In this document: in pieces, positions 17,757 to 23,438 of the stretch
Layout: the number at the start of each line of letters is the position of its first letter
Position numbering within the stretch: the first letter of the stretch is position 1
Source of the DNA: a virus
Length of the DNA: 23,438 nt
IMG/VR virus record: IMGVR_UViG_3300043427_002219
Span: 1 to 23,438 of that record
Direction: 5' to 3' (one strand)
Translations under genes and position numbers: made by a program
Notes under the pieces: model-generated
Databases searched by the model: none
Seen by the model: only the letters and a program-made list of their open reading frames with translations
Told to the model about the DNA's origin: nothing

Positions 17757-18728
17757 ATGGCATATAATGTAAACAAAAGTGATGGTTACTCATTACTAAC
17801 TCTATTAGACGGTGAAGTTGACACTTCATATTCTAGTCTAGTACTGTTAGGGAAAAACTATCTAGGCTACGGCGAAATTATCGCTGAGAACTTTATCCAT
17901 CTAGTTGAAAATTTTGCAGGTAAAGACCGCGCAGAGTTAAACGCCCTTAACGGACAGTTATATTTTAATAGAACCAAAGGTGTTTTACAGATTAACACAG
18001 GCGACGATTACACTACCAACGCTAACGATTGGAGAAACATTGTTGCTTTCAACGACGGCACAGGCTTTGAGCAAGCAGACATTAAAGAAAAAGATACAGG
18101 TATCTATCACCGTTGTATCAAAATGTTTGTTAAGAATGTATTAGTTGGTATTATTAGCAGTGACGGCGAATTTGTTCCTGATGCAAGCGAAGGTTTACAA
18201 TCTTTCTGCGGTGGAAACCTCGATGGAACTGATGCTGATCTTGGTTCAGGCGACTACAATCAAACAGGCACAATTGGTAAAGGCTTAAACTTGAACTCAA
18301 GTAGCGACTTCAAGATCCGTGGTGTTGCAGTTGAAGCTGAGTTTGCTGACGTTGCTGAGATTTATGTAGGTGATGCCAGCTATGAGCCAGGCACATTAGT
18401 ATCACTTGGTGGTGATGAAGAAGTAACACAAACAACATTAACAGCAGATACAAACGTTTTTGGTATTGTATCTACTAGACCTGCGTACTTAATGAACGCA
18501 AAACGTAAAAAAGATAAGAACGCACTTCCAATTGCTGTGGCAGGTCGTATTCCTGTTAAAGTAGTTGGTGCAGTTAAGCGTGGCGATCGCTTGGTATCAA
18601 GCGATATTCCAGGGGTTGCTAAAGCCGCAACTGGAGACGAACCAGCATGGAGCATTGTTGGTCGTAGCTTAGGAAACTTTACAGGTAGTGGGGTTGGCAA
18701 GGTAGAAGCCACAGTCGGAGCTCGTTAA
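17757..18728 (+). CDS. Short tail fibre-like structural protein
   Basis: 323 residues. The N-terminal part (9-68) has the pattern DGYSLLTLLDGEVDTSYSSL, LLGKNYLGYGEIIAENFIHL, ENFAG and NGQLYFN, a recurrent attachment head in fibre proteins of marine T4-like phages. The middle (100-190) is Gly/Asp/Asn-rich. The C-terminus (195-323) holds ADVAEIYVGDASYEPGTLVS, VFGIVSTRPAYLMN and LPIAVAGRIPVKVVG, a beta-rich ending shared by many phage fibre proteins. It probably forms a trimeric fibre or a piece of one; it is short for a full long-tail fibre. AAAGGA lies 10 bases before the ATG and CTAAATA further upstream, so it can be made from its own late message. The next gene starts 4 bases after its stop. 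Fibre role is inferred from these patterns. Confidence 0.75.
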   Translation: MAYNVNKSDGYSLLTLLDGEVDTSYSSLVLLGKNYLGYGEIIAENFIHLVENFAGKDRAELNALNGQLYFNRTKGVLQINTGDDYTTNANDWRNIVAFNDGTGFEQADIKEKDTGIYHRCIKMFVKNVLVGIISSDGEFVPDASEGLQSFCGGNLDGTDADLGSGDYNQTGTIGKGLNLNSSSDFKIRGVAVEAEFADVAEIYVGDASYEPGTLVSLGGDEEVTQTTLTADTNVFGIVSTRPAYLMNAKRKKDKNALPIAVAGRIPVKVVGAVKRGDRLVSSDIPGVAKAATGDEPAWSIVGRSLGNFTGSGVGKVEATVGAR

Positions 18729-18732
18729 TCCA

Positions 18733-20118
18733 ATGGCAACTCCACGCGGTACAATTATCAGCGAAGGCTGTGTCCCAAATACATATACCTACCGTATTGT
18801 CAAGGCTGACGGTAATGGCGGCACCTATTACGTAGATACACACAAAAGAACAGAATGTGGATATGTACCACCTGAGCCTGCTGGCACACTATTAAGAACA
18901 GCTTGTGTTGGCTTTGACAAAATAGCTTATTATTCTGGCGGCACCGAAGGTCCAGAGTACACAGCAGTACTTGAAAGAAATAGCACAGACTGTGGATATG
19001 TCGCACCTGAACCTTTAGAGAGAACTCGTCGTTCAGATCTAATTACTGCTAGATACTTTAACACTTTAAAAGACAACGTGAATGAGCTATTTGGCGACAC
19101 TCACGCAGGCGAAGGCCCAAGTGATGACTCACAAATCCAAGATGACATTCGTTGGGGTTGGGGCGGCGAACACGTACAAACTGTAGAACGCGGCGAAATT
19201 GTTACTTCAGCATATACAAACGAACTTGTTAATCGCATCAACATTAGTACTTTAAGAACAAATAGCTCAGATCAGGAATTAGTTATTGTTTCTCAAGGAG
19301 ATAAGATTACAGCTGAATTTTTTAATACAGCAACAGGTTTGCTTGAAGGCGCAAGAAATGATCGCAACAAAGTTGATCCTGCATTAACAACAATTTCAAC
19401 ATTGGCCAGTAGCTATAACAGCGAAGATATTGAGTCATGGTATACTGTACTAAGCAATTCTATTGAATTAGATTTTGGCGGTTATGAAAGTGCTAGACAC
19501 TTCTTTAATGCTGGCGGAGACATTCGCTTATCTTTTAGCACAAGTGGTGGCTCGGGTGCTGGCTATAACATCTGGCGCAATATCTTTATTGATATGGGTA
19601 CACTAAAACTAAATGTAGCAGATACTGTGAGCTTGAACAATCGTGGTATTACCCAAGGCCGCGGCTTTGCTGAACTAACAGCAGTTGACGAGTTGCTATA
19701 CACTAGCCCAGCAGGCGGTGGCGGCGGTTATGGTGGCTATGGTGGCTATGGTGGCTACGGAGGTTATGGCGGCTACGGTGGCTATGGTGGTTATAACTGT
19801 AGCCCAGGAGGCTATGGAGGCTATGGAGGATATGGTGGCTATGGAGGATATGGTGGCTACGGAGGATATGGCGGTGGTGGCTACGGAGGTTATGGTGGCT
19901 ACGCATCTAGCCGTTTAAAACTATATGGCTATATTGATGGTAACAAATTGGTCCTACGTACTTTGTTAGACCATTTAGGACTTGGCTGTGTAGTTAATGG
20001 CGTTGTGAATATGACTGTTACAATGAGCCATCCAAATACAGTTACGGAAAACGGTGTAACACTTGCACTTCCAACTCCAACTGTAGCCCAAATTGTTCCC
20101 TGGTACATTGTTATCTAA
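18733..20118 (+). CDS. Adhesin-like structural protein with CGY repeats and a GGY tract
   Basis: 461 residues. Residues 10-95 contain two tandem units ending in CGYVPPEP and CGYVAPEP, each with an upstream Cys (C13, C58). Residues 100-200 are helical (LITARYFNTLKDNVNELF, ITAEFFNTATGLLEGA). Residues 250-285 carry YESARHFFNAGGDIRLSF, a motif seen in structural proteins of several phages. Residues 328-390 are almost only Gly and Tyr: 18 GGY triplets in blocks of 8, 7 and 3, broken by NCSP (355-358) and a GGGG run. A hydrophobic beta-rich ending follows. Gly-rich motifs of this type occur in tip adhesins of T4-like phages (gp38 type), where they pack as polyglycine helices and present host-binding loops; that role here is inferred. 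GGAG at 18717-18720 lies 12 bases before the ATG. Confidence 0.75.
   Translation: MATPRGTIISEGCVPNTYTYRIVKADGNGGTYYVDTHKRTECGYVPPEPAGTLLRTACVGFDKIAYYSGGTEGPEYTAVLERNSTDCGYVAPEPLERTRRSDLITARYFNTLKDNVNELFGDTHAGEGPSDDSQIQDDIRWGWGGEHVQTVERGEIVTSAYTNELVNRINISTLRTNSSDQELVIVSQGDKITAEFFNTATGLLEGARNDRNKVDPALTTISTLASSYNSEDIESWYTVLSNSIELDFGGYESARHFFNAGGDIRLSFSTSGGSGAGYNIWRNIFIDMGTLKLNVADTVSLNNRGITQGRGFAELTAVDELLYTSPAGGGGGYGGYGGYGGYGGYGGYGGYGGYNCSPGGYGGYGGYGGYGGYGGYGGYGGGGYGGYGGYASSRLKLYGYIDGNKLVLRTLLDHLGLGCVVNGVVNMTVTMSHPNTVTENGVTLALPTPTVAQIVPWYIVI
19714..19902 (+). repeat. 9-bp-period tandem repeat encoding GGY triplets
   Basis: Tandem GG(N)GG(N)TA(T/C) units coding residues 328-390 of the adhesin-like protein. 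Third positions vary, but an 18-base higher unit (GGAGGATATGGTGGCTAT) recurs with near-identity in the second block, so slippage remains possible. Confidence 0.9.
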
Positions 20119-20143
20119 TTGGTTAAAGTGAATTGTATGCGTT

Positions 20144-20151
20144 GGTAAATA
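20144..20151 (+). promoter_or_regulatory. Putative T4-type late promoter GGTAAATA
   Basis: TTGGTAAATA in the 64-base gap after the adhesin-like gene, 31 bases before the next ATG. It lies between inverted arms TATGCG (20136-20141) and CGCATA (20156-20161), so the element would fall in the loop of a 6-bp stem. It is the only promoter-like site seen ahead of the 20183-23438 gene group. Function inferred. Confidence 0.55.
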
Positions 20152-20182
20152 ACAGCGCATATAATAATTCTGGGACCAATGA

Positions 20183-20530
20183 ATGGACGATAAAAAACTA
20201 AATGAGGCTCTAGCCTTTGCTAATTACAGGCTCACCCTACAGGTACAGCGTCAAAACATTGAGGCTAGGGTTGAAGCAGCCTTATTAGTATCCTACAATG
20301 GTGCTCTTTTTAAAGCATCACAAACACTTATTAACTTTGTTTCATTACGAGTAATCCGTAATGAGCAAATCTTAATTGAAGATAACAGTACCAATGTTAT
20401 CACCATCGAAGATGGTAATGCTTTTTTAAAAGCACTATTAGATGCATACGATTCTGCTATGCAACTAAAACAAGAAGAACAAAAACGACTAAAGTCAGCA
20501 AGAAGCACAGCTAAAATTGTAGGACTCTAA
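20183..20530 (+). CDS. Small conserved phage protein of unknown function
   Basis: 115 residues, mostly helical, no membrane segment. It starts with a helix containing NEALAFANYRLTL and QRQNIEARVEAALLVS (8-37), has YNGALFKASQTLINFV in the middle, then EDNSTNVITIEDGNAFLKAL, and ends in a charged helix (QLKQEEQKRLKSAR). The pattern resembles small proteins placed beside structural genes in marine T4-like phages, but I know no function. A virion or assembly role is possible. GGGA at 20172-20175 is a weak ribosome site; an ATG four bases upstream (20179) runs into a stop after four codons, so 20183 is the start. It begins the second gene group, one base before the glycosyltransferase-like gene. 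Confidence 0.7.
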   Translation: MDDKKLNEALAFANYRLTLQVQRQNIEARVEAALLVSYNGALFKASQTLINFVSLRVIRNEQILIEDNSTNVITIEDGNAFLKALLDAYDSAMQLKQEEQKRLKSARSTAKIVGL

Positions 20531-20531
20531 A

Positions 20532-21410
20532 ATGAGTACCCGAGGCTTTATGATGTTCGCTTACAACAACGAACAATTAGATTATACTCAGCTAGCATTG
20601 GTAGCGGCATACGCTGTAAAAAAACACATGCCAGACTACCCAGTTGTTTTGGTAACAAATCAACAAAGTTTAGAGCATTGTAAAAATACACACGGCTCAC
20701 TAATGATGGCCGCGGCATTTGATGATATTGTTTTAACAAATCCAGAATACGAACGTAATATGCGTTTACATCACGATGGCGCATATCACAGCTTCAACGC
20801 ACAATTTACAAATACAAACAAACACGACATTTACAATCTAAGCCCGTTTGATGAAACTATTCTAATTGACACAGATTACTTGTGCGGCAACGACAACCTA
20901 TCAAAGCTGTTTGGTGGCCAACACGATGTTGCTATGTTTAGGGATGCTCGCAACCTAAGATGCGAAGAACCATTCACAACAGAACGTTGGCTACACTATG
21001 CTGGCATTCGCATGTGGTGGTCAACTGTGGTATACTGGCGCAAGAGCGAAGAAGCTGAACACTTCTTTAATGTTTGGTCAGCAGTTAAAAAGAACTGGGA
21101 GTATTATCGCTTCCTATATAAATTTCCTGGTACATTGTATCGCACAGACTACTCGGCTAGTATTGCCGCTCACATGTGCGATGGCTGGCATGATGGTGGC
21201 TTTATTGGCCAGATTCCTAACTTTATGCGCTACCAAGATCAGCGCGACGATATAGTAGACGTACTTGGACCAAACCACTGGGTAATGATGAGCAATCTAC
21301 CAGAAGAGTGGAAGAACATGGTTGTTGAAATCAAAGGCGAAGATGTTCACTTGATGAACAAGAAAAGTATACTTCGCAACTATGATAAGATCATGGAGAA
21401 TTTGGCATGA
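20532..21410 (+). CDS. Glycosyltransferase-like protein (GT-A fold, DTD motif)
   Basis: 292 residues, cytoplasmic by appearance. The N-terminus GFMMFAYNNEQLDYTQLALV followed by PDYPVVLVTNQ is a Rossmann-like nucleotide-sugar start. ETILIDTDYLCGND (108-121) gives D113-T114-D115, the DxD metal/nucleotide-sugar motif of GT-A enzymes. VAMFRDAR and the later GTLYRTDYSASIAAHM and GPNHWVM segments fit the acceptor half of GT8-like enzymes. The donor and acceptor cannot be read from the sequence. Its place after the fibre/adhesin genes makes glycan decoration of a virion protein or a host surface glycan the main options. AGGA (20521-20524) lies seven bases before the ATG, and the end overlaps the next gene by ATGA. 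Fold assignment is fairly sure; activity is inferred. Confidence 0.7.
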   Translation: MSTRGFMMFAYNNEQLDYTQLALVAAYAVKKHMPDYPVVLVTNQQSLEHCKNTHGSLMMAAAFDDIVLTNPEYERNMRLHHDGAYHSFNAQFTNTNKHDIYNLSPFDETILIDTDYLCGNDNLSKLFGGQHDVAMFRDARNLRCEEPFTTERWLHYAGIRMWWSTVVYWRKSEEAEHFFNVWSAVKKNWEYYRFLYKFPGTLYRTDYSASIAAHMCDGWHDGGFIGQIPNFMRYQDQRDDIVDVLGPNHWVMMSNLPEEWKNMVVEIKGEDVHLMNKKSILRNYDKIMENLA

Positions 21411-22108
21411 CATTCTTTGTAATTGTACCGCCGGGTAAAGATAACTTAGCTGAAGTTTCTAAAATTGATATTGGATTTGCGTTACCGGGTTCTCGAGTTG
21501 AATTTGTCAAAGTTGATGCGGTGCCATCATCACAACTTAAAATACTTGCATCTTTAAACTTAGAAGCAGGTGATGTTATTTGTTTTGCTGGACTATGTGT
21601 TAGACGTACCACTATTGATGCAATAGAGTTGTCTAAATCTACTAAGTTGAATTATATGCCCGGCGCTGGAGTTGATCATAGAGGTGTACATATTCCTGCT
21701 GGTAAAATTAGTCGTAGACAATCAATTGAAAAAAACTATCAAACAGCTTGGCCGTACTTGATGGTTATTGGCGACCCTGAAACTGCTAAAATTAGTTTTG
21801 AACTATTTGAACATCTAAGTCCTACGGATTATTGGCCTAACTATGTTCCAGACGTGCCAGAACTTATACACCTATTGGGTGTAATATCAATGACAGGATA
21901 TTGGCAGGTTCCAGAATGGTTCAAGTTAGTTGACCTTAGCATCAGAGACTTAGAAATTGCCCCAGTGATGTATGCTAGCCATACATGGCATGATTGGATT
22001 GCTTTCTATCCAGCTAACGGCAATTTTAAATTAGAAAATCACGCACAGCTATTTCCTGTATGGCTCGATGGAAGTGAAAAACCATTGGAGCATTGGAAAC
22101 GTGGCTGA
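21407..22108 (+). CDS. Unrecognised protein, possibly in a glycan-modification group
   Basis: 233 residues, not recognised. It starts with a hydrophobic strand (MTFFVIVPPGKD) and a second one, GDVICFAGLCVRR (55-67), a Rossmann-like beginning without a clear DxD. Later segments are aromatic-rich (YLMVIGDPETAKISFELFEHL, DYWPNYVPDVPELIHLL, SHTWHDWIAFYP). No signal peptide or membrane helix. GGAG (21395-21398) lies eight bases before the ATG, which overlaps the glycosyltransferase-like stop as ATGA, so the two are probably translated together. It could be a degenerate glycosyltransferase or a partner of the neighbouring enzymes; neither is shown. Confidence 0.7.
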   Translation: MTFFVIVPPGKDNLAEVSKIDIGFALPGSRVEFVKVDAVPSSQLKILASLNLEAGDVICFAGLCVRRTTIDAIELSKSTKLNYMPGAGVDHRGVHIPAGKISRRQSIEKNYQTAWPYLMVIGDPETAKISFELFEHLSPTDYWPNYVPDVPELIHLLGVISMTGYWQVPEWFKLVDLSIRDLEIAPVMYASHTWHDWIAFYPANGNFKLENHAQLFPVWLDGSEKPLEHWKRG

Positions 22109-23075
22109 CATTGAGTTCGAATTACGTAAGCGTAAAAAGGTACGCCAAGACTTTTGGTCCATAAAGTACAATGTACACAATGGTTACATTGAATCTATAG
22201 AAGCTGGCAACAAACTTTTACCAGATCATTTAATTGTATCATATGCCAAAGTAAAAGATATACTGGCTGGTAAACTAAACCAAAACGATTATCGTGTTGC
22301 GTTCAATGAAAAGCTAGGCGCCCTTGACTTGGTTGACATTAAGCGACCTAGAGAATTTAAAAAGAAACAAGTATGGGTTGGATGGTTAAGCGCAGGCGAA
22401 GCAGGCCTTAACATCTTTAGCCCATTGAGAATTATACTATTTGGCGACACTGGCATTATGCGTGTAGAAGCCAGTAGAGAATGGTCTACTAGTTTGCGCG
22501 AAACAATGGATAGACGCACAGACCTAGAAGATGTTCCATTCTTTATAAGTGATGTCGAAGACCCGCATCAACTGCTGGGCCATGATAAAATTAGACTAGT
22601 TGACATTGTAGAACGTGGATACTGGGAAAAACGCTTATGGGGATTCATGGATCATGATAATGTACAGCGAATACTTTACCAAGGGTTGCAAATACGCATA
22701 AACATGCCACCAGTGGCAAGCGAACTTTCATTGACACGTATGGCTCAGTATAGTCCGTTTACTGGTATCATCGATGAGTCATCTGTTATCAGTCATCGCG
22801 GCCGTGGCAAGCACATTTCTATTTTTACCAAAGACGGTGGCATTTGGGCACAAAGTCATTATGAAAAGGGTAATGCAATTGATCATTTAATTGGCAACTT
22901 ACGTGTAGCAGTTGTAAAAGGAGATGATCCAGAAGATTTTGTTGCCTGGGCAGAAATGCCAGCCTTAATGCTTAGGCAACCACAACCATTTGAAATTTTA
23001 CCAGATTGGCAGTACCAGAGCACTCCAAGTCTGTTATATAAAGCTAACAACATTGATATAGGAGTACTATCTTGA
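22101..23075 (+). CDS. Unrecognised protein in the glycosyltransferase-like group
   Basis: 324 residues from the GTG at 22101. This start gives an 8-base overlap with the upstream gene and has GGAG at 22087-22090. An ATG at 22068 would add 11 residues and a 41-base overlap without a ribosome site, so it is less likely. The N-terminus is basic (ADIEFELRKRKKVRQDFWSI) followed by KYNVHNGYIESIEAGN. The middle has KKQVWVGWLSAGEAGLNIF and FGDTGIMRVEASREWSTSL, the rest is mixed alpha/beta with GRGKHISIFTKDGG. No catalytic motif, signal peptide or membrane segment stands out. It ends with the TTGA overlap onto the next gene. Function unknown; context suggests a role linked to its neighbours. Confidence 0.75.
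   Translation: MADIEFELRKRKKVRQDFWSIKYNVHNGYIESIEAGNKLLPDHLIVSYAKVKDILAGKLNQNDYRVAFNEKLGALDLVDIKRPREFKKKQVWVGWLSAGEAGLNIFSPLRIILFGDTGIMRVEASREWSTSLRETMDRRTDLEDVPFFISDVEDPHQLLGHDKIRLVDIVERGYWEKRLWGFMDHDNVQRILYQGLQIRINMPPVASELSLTRMAQYSPFTGIIDESSVISHRGRGKHISIFTKDGGIWAQSHYEKGNAIDHLIGNLRVAVVKGDDPEDFVAWAEMPALMLRQPQPFEILPDWQYQSTPSLLYKANNIDIGVLS
23060..23064 (+). promoter_or_regulatory. Shine-Dalgarno AGGAG for a TTG start
   Basis: Strong ribosome-binding sequence seven bases before the TTG at 23072. It decides the start of the last gene, which has no usable ATG. Confidence 0.8.
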
Positions 23076-23438
23076 AAACCCCAATTACAGAATTTGACGT
23101 AGTGTTTATCAGCTACGATGAACCAAACGCAGACGAAAATTACGCTGACTTATTAGAGAAATGTCCATGGGCCAAACGTAGCCATGGTGTATATGGCAGT
23201 GATGCTTGCCATAAAGCGGCAGCAAAGTTAGCTGACACAGAACGTTTCATTACAATTGATGCTGACAACAAAGTGCGCCCAGACTTCTTTGAACTTGAGT
23301 TGGATTTACATAAGTTTGATCGCAGTGACGTATTAAGCTGGAGCGGCAAAAACGTCATCAATGGTTTAGTGTATGGTAATGGTGGTGTTAAATTATGGCC
23401 CAAAAAAGTTGTTGAACAAATGCGTACACACGAAGCAG
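23072..23438 (+). CDS. Glycosyltransferase-like protein, 5' part
   Basis: The gene runs off the right edge; 122 residues are visible. The start is the TTG at 23072: AGGAG at 23060-23064 lies seven bases before it and it overlaps the previous stop as TTGA, while no in-frame ATG exists nearby. The visible part has FDVVFISYDEPNADENYADL (8-27), KRSHGVYGSDACHKAAAKLA (35-54), FITIDADNKVRPDFF (59-73) with D63-A64-D65, and INGLVYGNGGVKLWPKK. This 'FISYDEP...HGV...AHK-like...IDAD...YGxGGVKL' order is that of a glycosyltransferase-like family I associate with marine T4-like phages; the DAD is the expected DxD metal site. Substrate unknown. Confidence 0.75.
   Translation, partial: MKTPITEFDVVFISYDEPNADENYADLLEKCPWAKRSHGVYGSDACHKAAAKLADTERFITIDADNKVRPDFFELELDLHKFDRSDVLSWSGKNVINGLVYGNGGVKLWPKKVVEQMRTHEA

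Noticed and set aside
19714-19902. CRISPR-like array
   Set aside because: Repeats are 9-18 bases, contiguous, coding, and without unique spacers.
19685-19918. Frames on both strands across the GGY tract with Met/Val/Ala or His/Ser repeats
   Set aside because: They are by-products of the tandem repeat read in other frames.
20342-20364. 8-bp inverted repeat TCATTACG / CGTAATGA
   Set aside because: Arms of this length with small loops are expected a few times by chance in 23 kb.
20402-20427. Hairpin ACCATC-GAA-GATGGT followed by a run of six T as an intrinsic terminator
   Set aside because: The stem is only 6 bp, five bases separate it from the T-run, and it lies within a coding region with genes continuing downstream.

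Overview
The window looks like part of the late structural region of a T4-like contractile-tailed phage (myovirus). It is moderately AT-rich, every gene lies on the + strand, genes are packed with ATGA/TTGA stop-start overlaps, and the order hub - gp5 - gp25 - gp6 is the T4-type baseplate cassette. The protein style is that of marine T4-like phages: a Gly-rich hub, a very large protein after gp6, a short fibre protein with a DG...NGQL head, and CGY and GGY repeats. I cannot name the host. No integrase, tRNA, rRNA, CRISPR or insertion sequence was seen.

Layout. Positions 1-773 hold the 3' part of a baseplate hub gene. Positions 770-2956 encode a gp5-like hub/spike with a lysozyme domain at its C-terminal side. 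Positions 2996-3376 encode a gp25-like wedge protein and 3373-6528 an enlarged gp6-like wedge protein. Positions 6538-17046 are one open reading frame of 3502 codons, 45% of the window, in the place where T4 has its wedge gene 7; it carries a Gly-Tyr repeat region and two possible carbohydrate-binding-like motifs. Next come a conserved virion protein (17080-17703), a short fibre-like protein (17757-18728) and an adhesin-like protein with 18 GGY triplets (18733-20118).

Positions 20183-23438 hold a different group: a small conserved protein, a glycosyltransferase-like protein with a DTD motif, two unrecognised proteins, and the start of a second glycosyltransferase-like protein (TTG start, DAD motif) that leaves the window. 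The last four are linked by overlaps, so they are probably co-translated. They may decorate a virion protein or a host glycan, but the sequence does not show which.

Regulation. All four intergenic gaps longer than 30 bases contain [C/G]TAAATA on the + strand, which resembles the T4-type late promoter (TATAAATA). In two gaps the motif ends only 5-6 bases before the ATG; in the other two it is 31-36 bases away. The most unusual non-coding signal is a perfect 12-bp inverted repeat with a 2-base centre at 17517-17542, inside a gene. There is no gene-free stretch longer than 64 bases.
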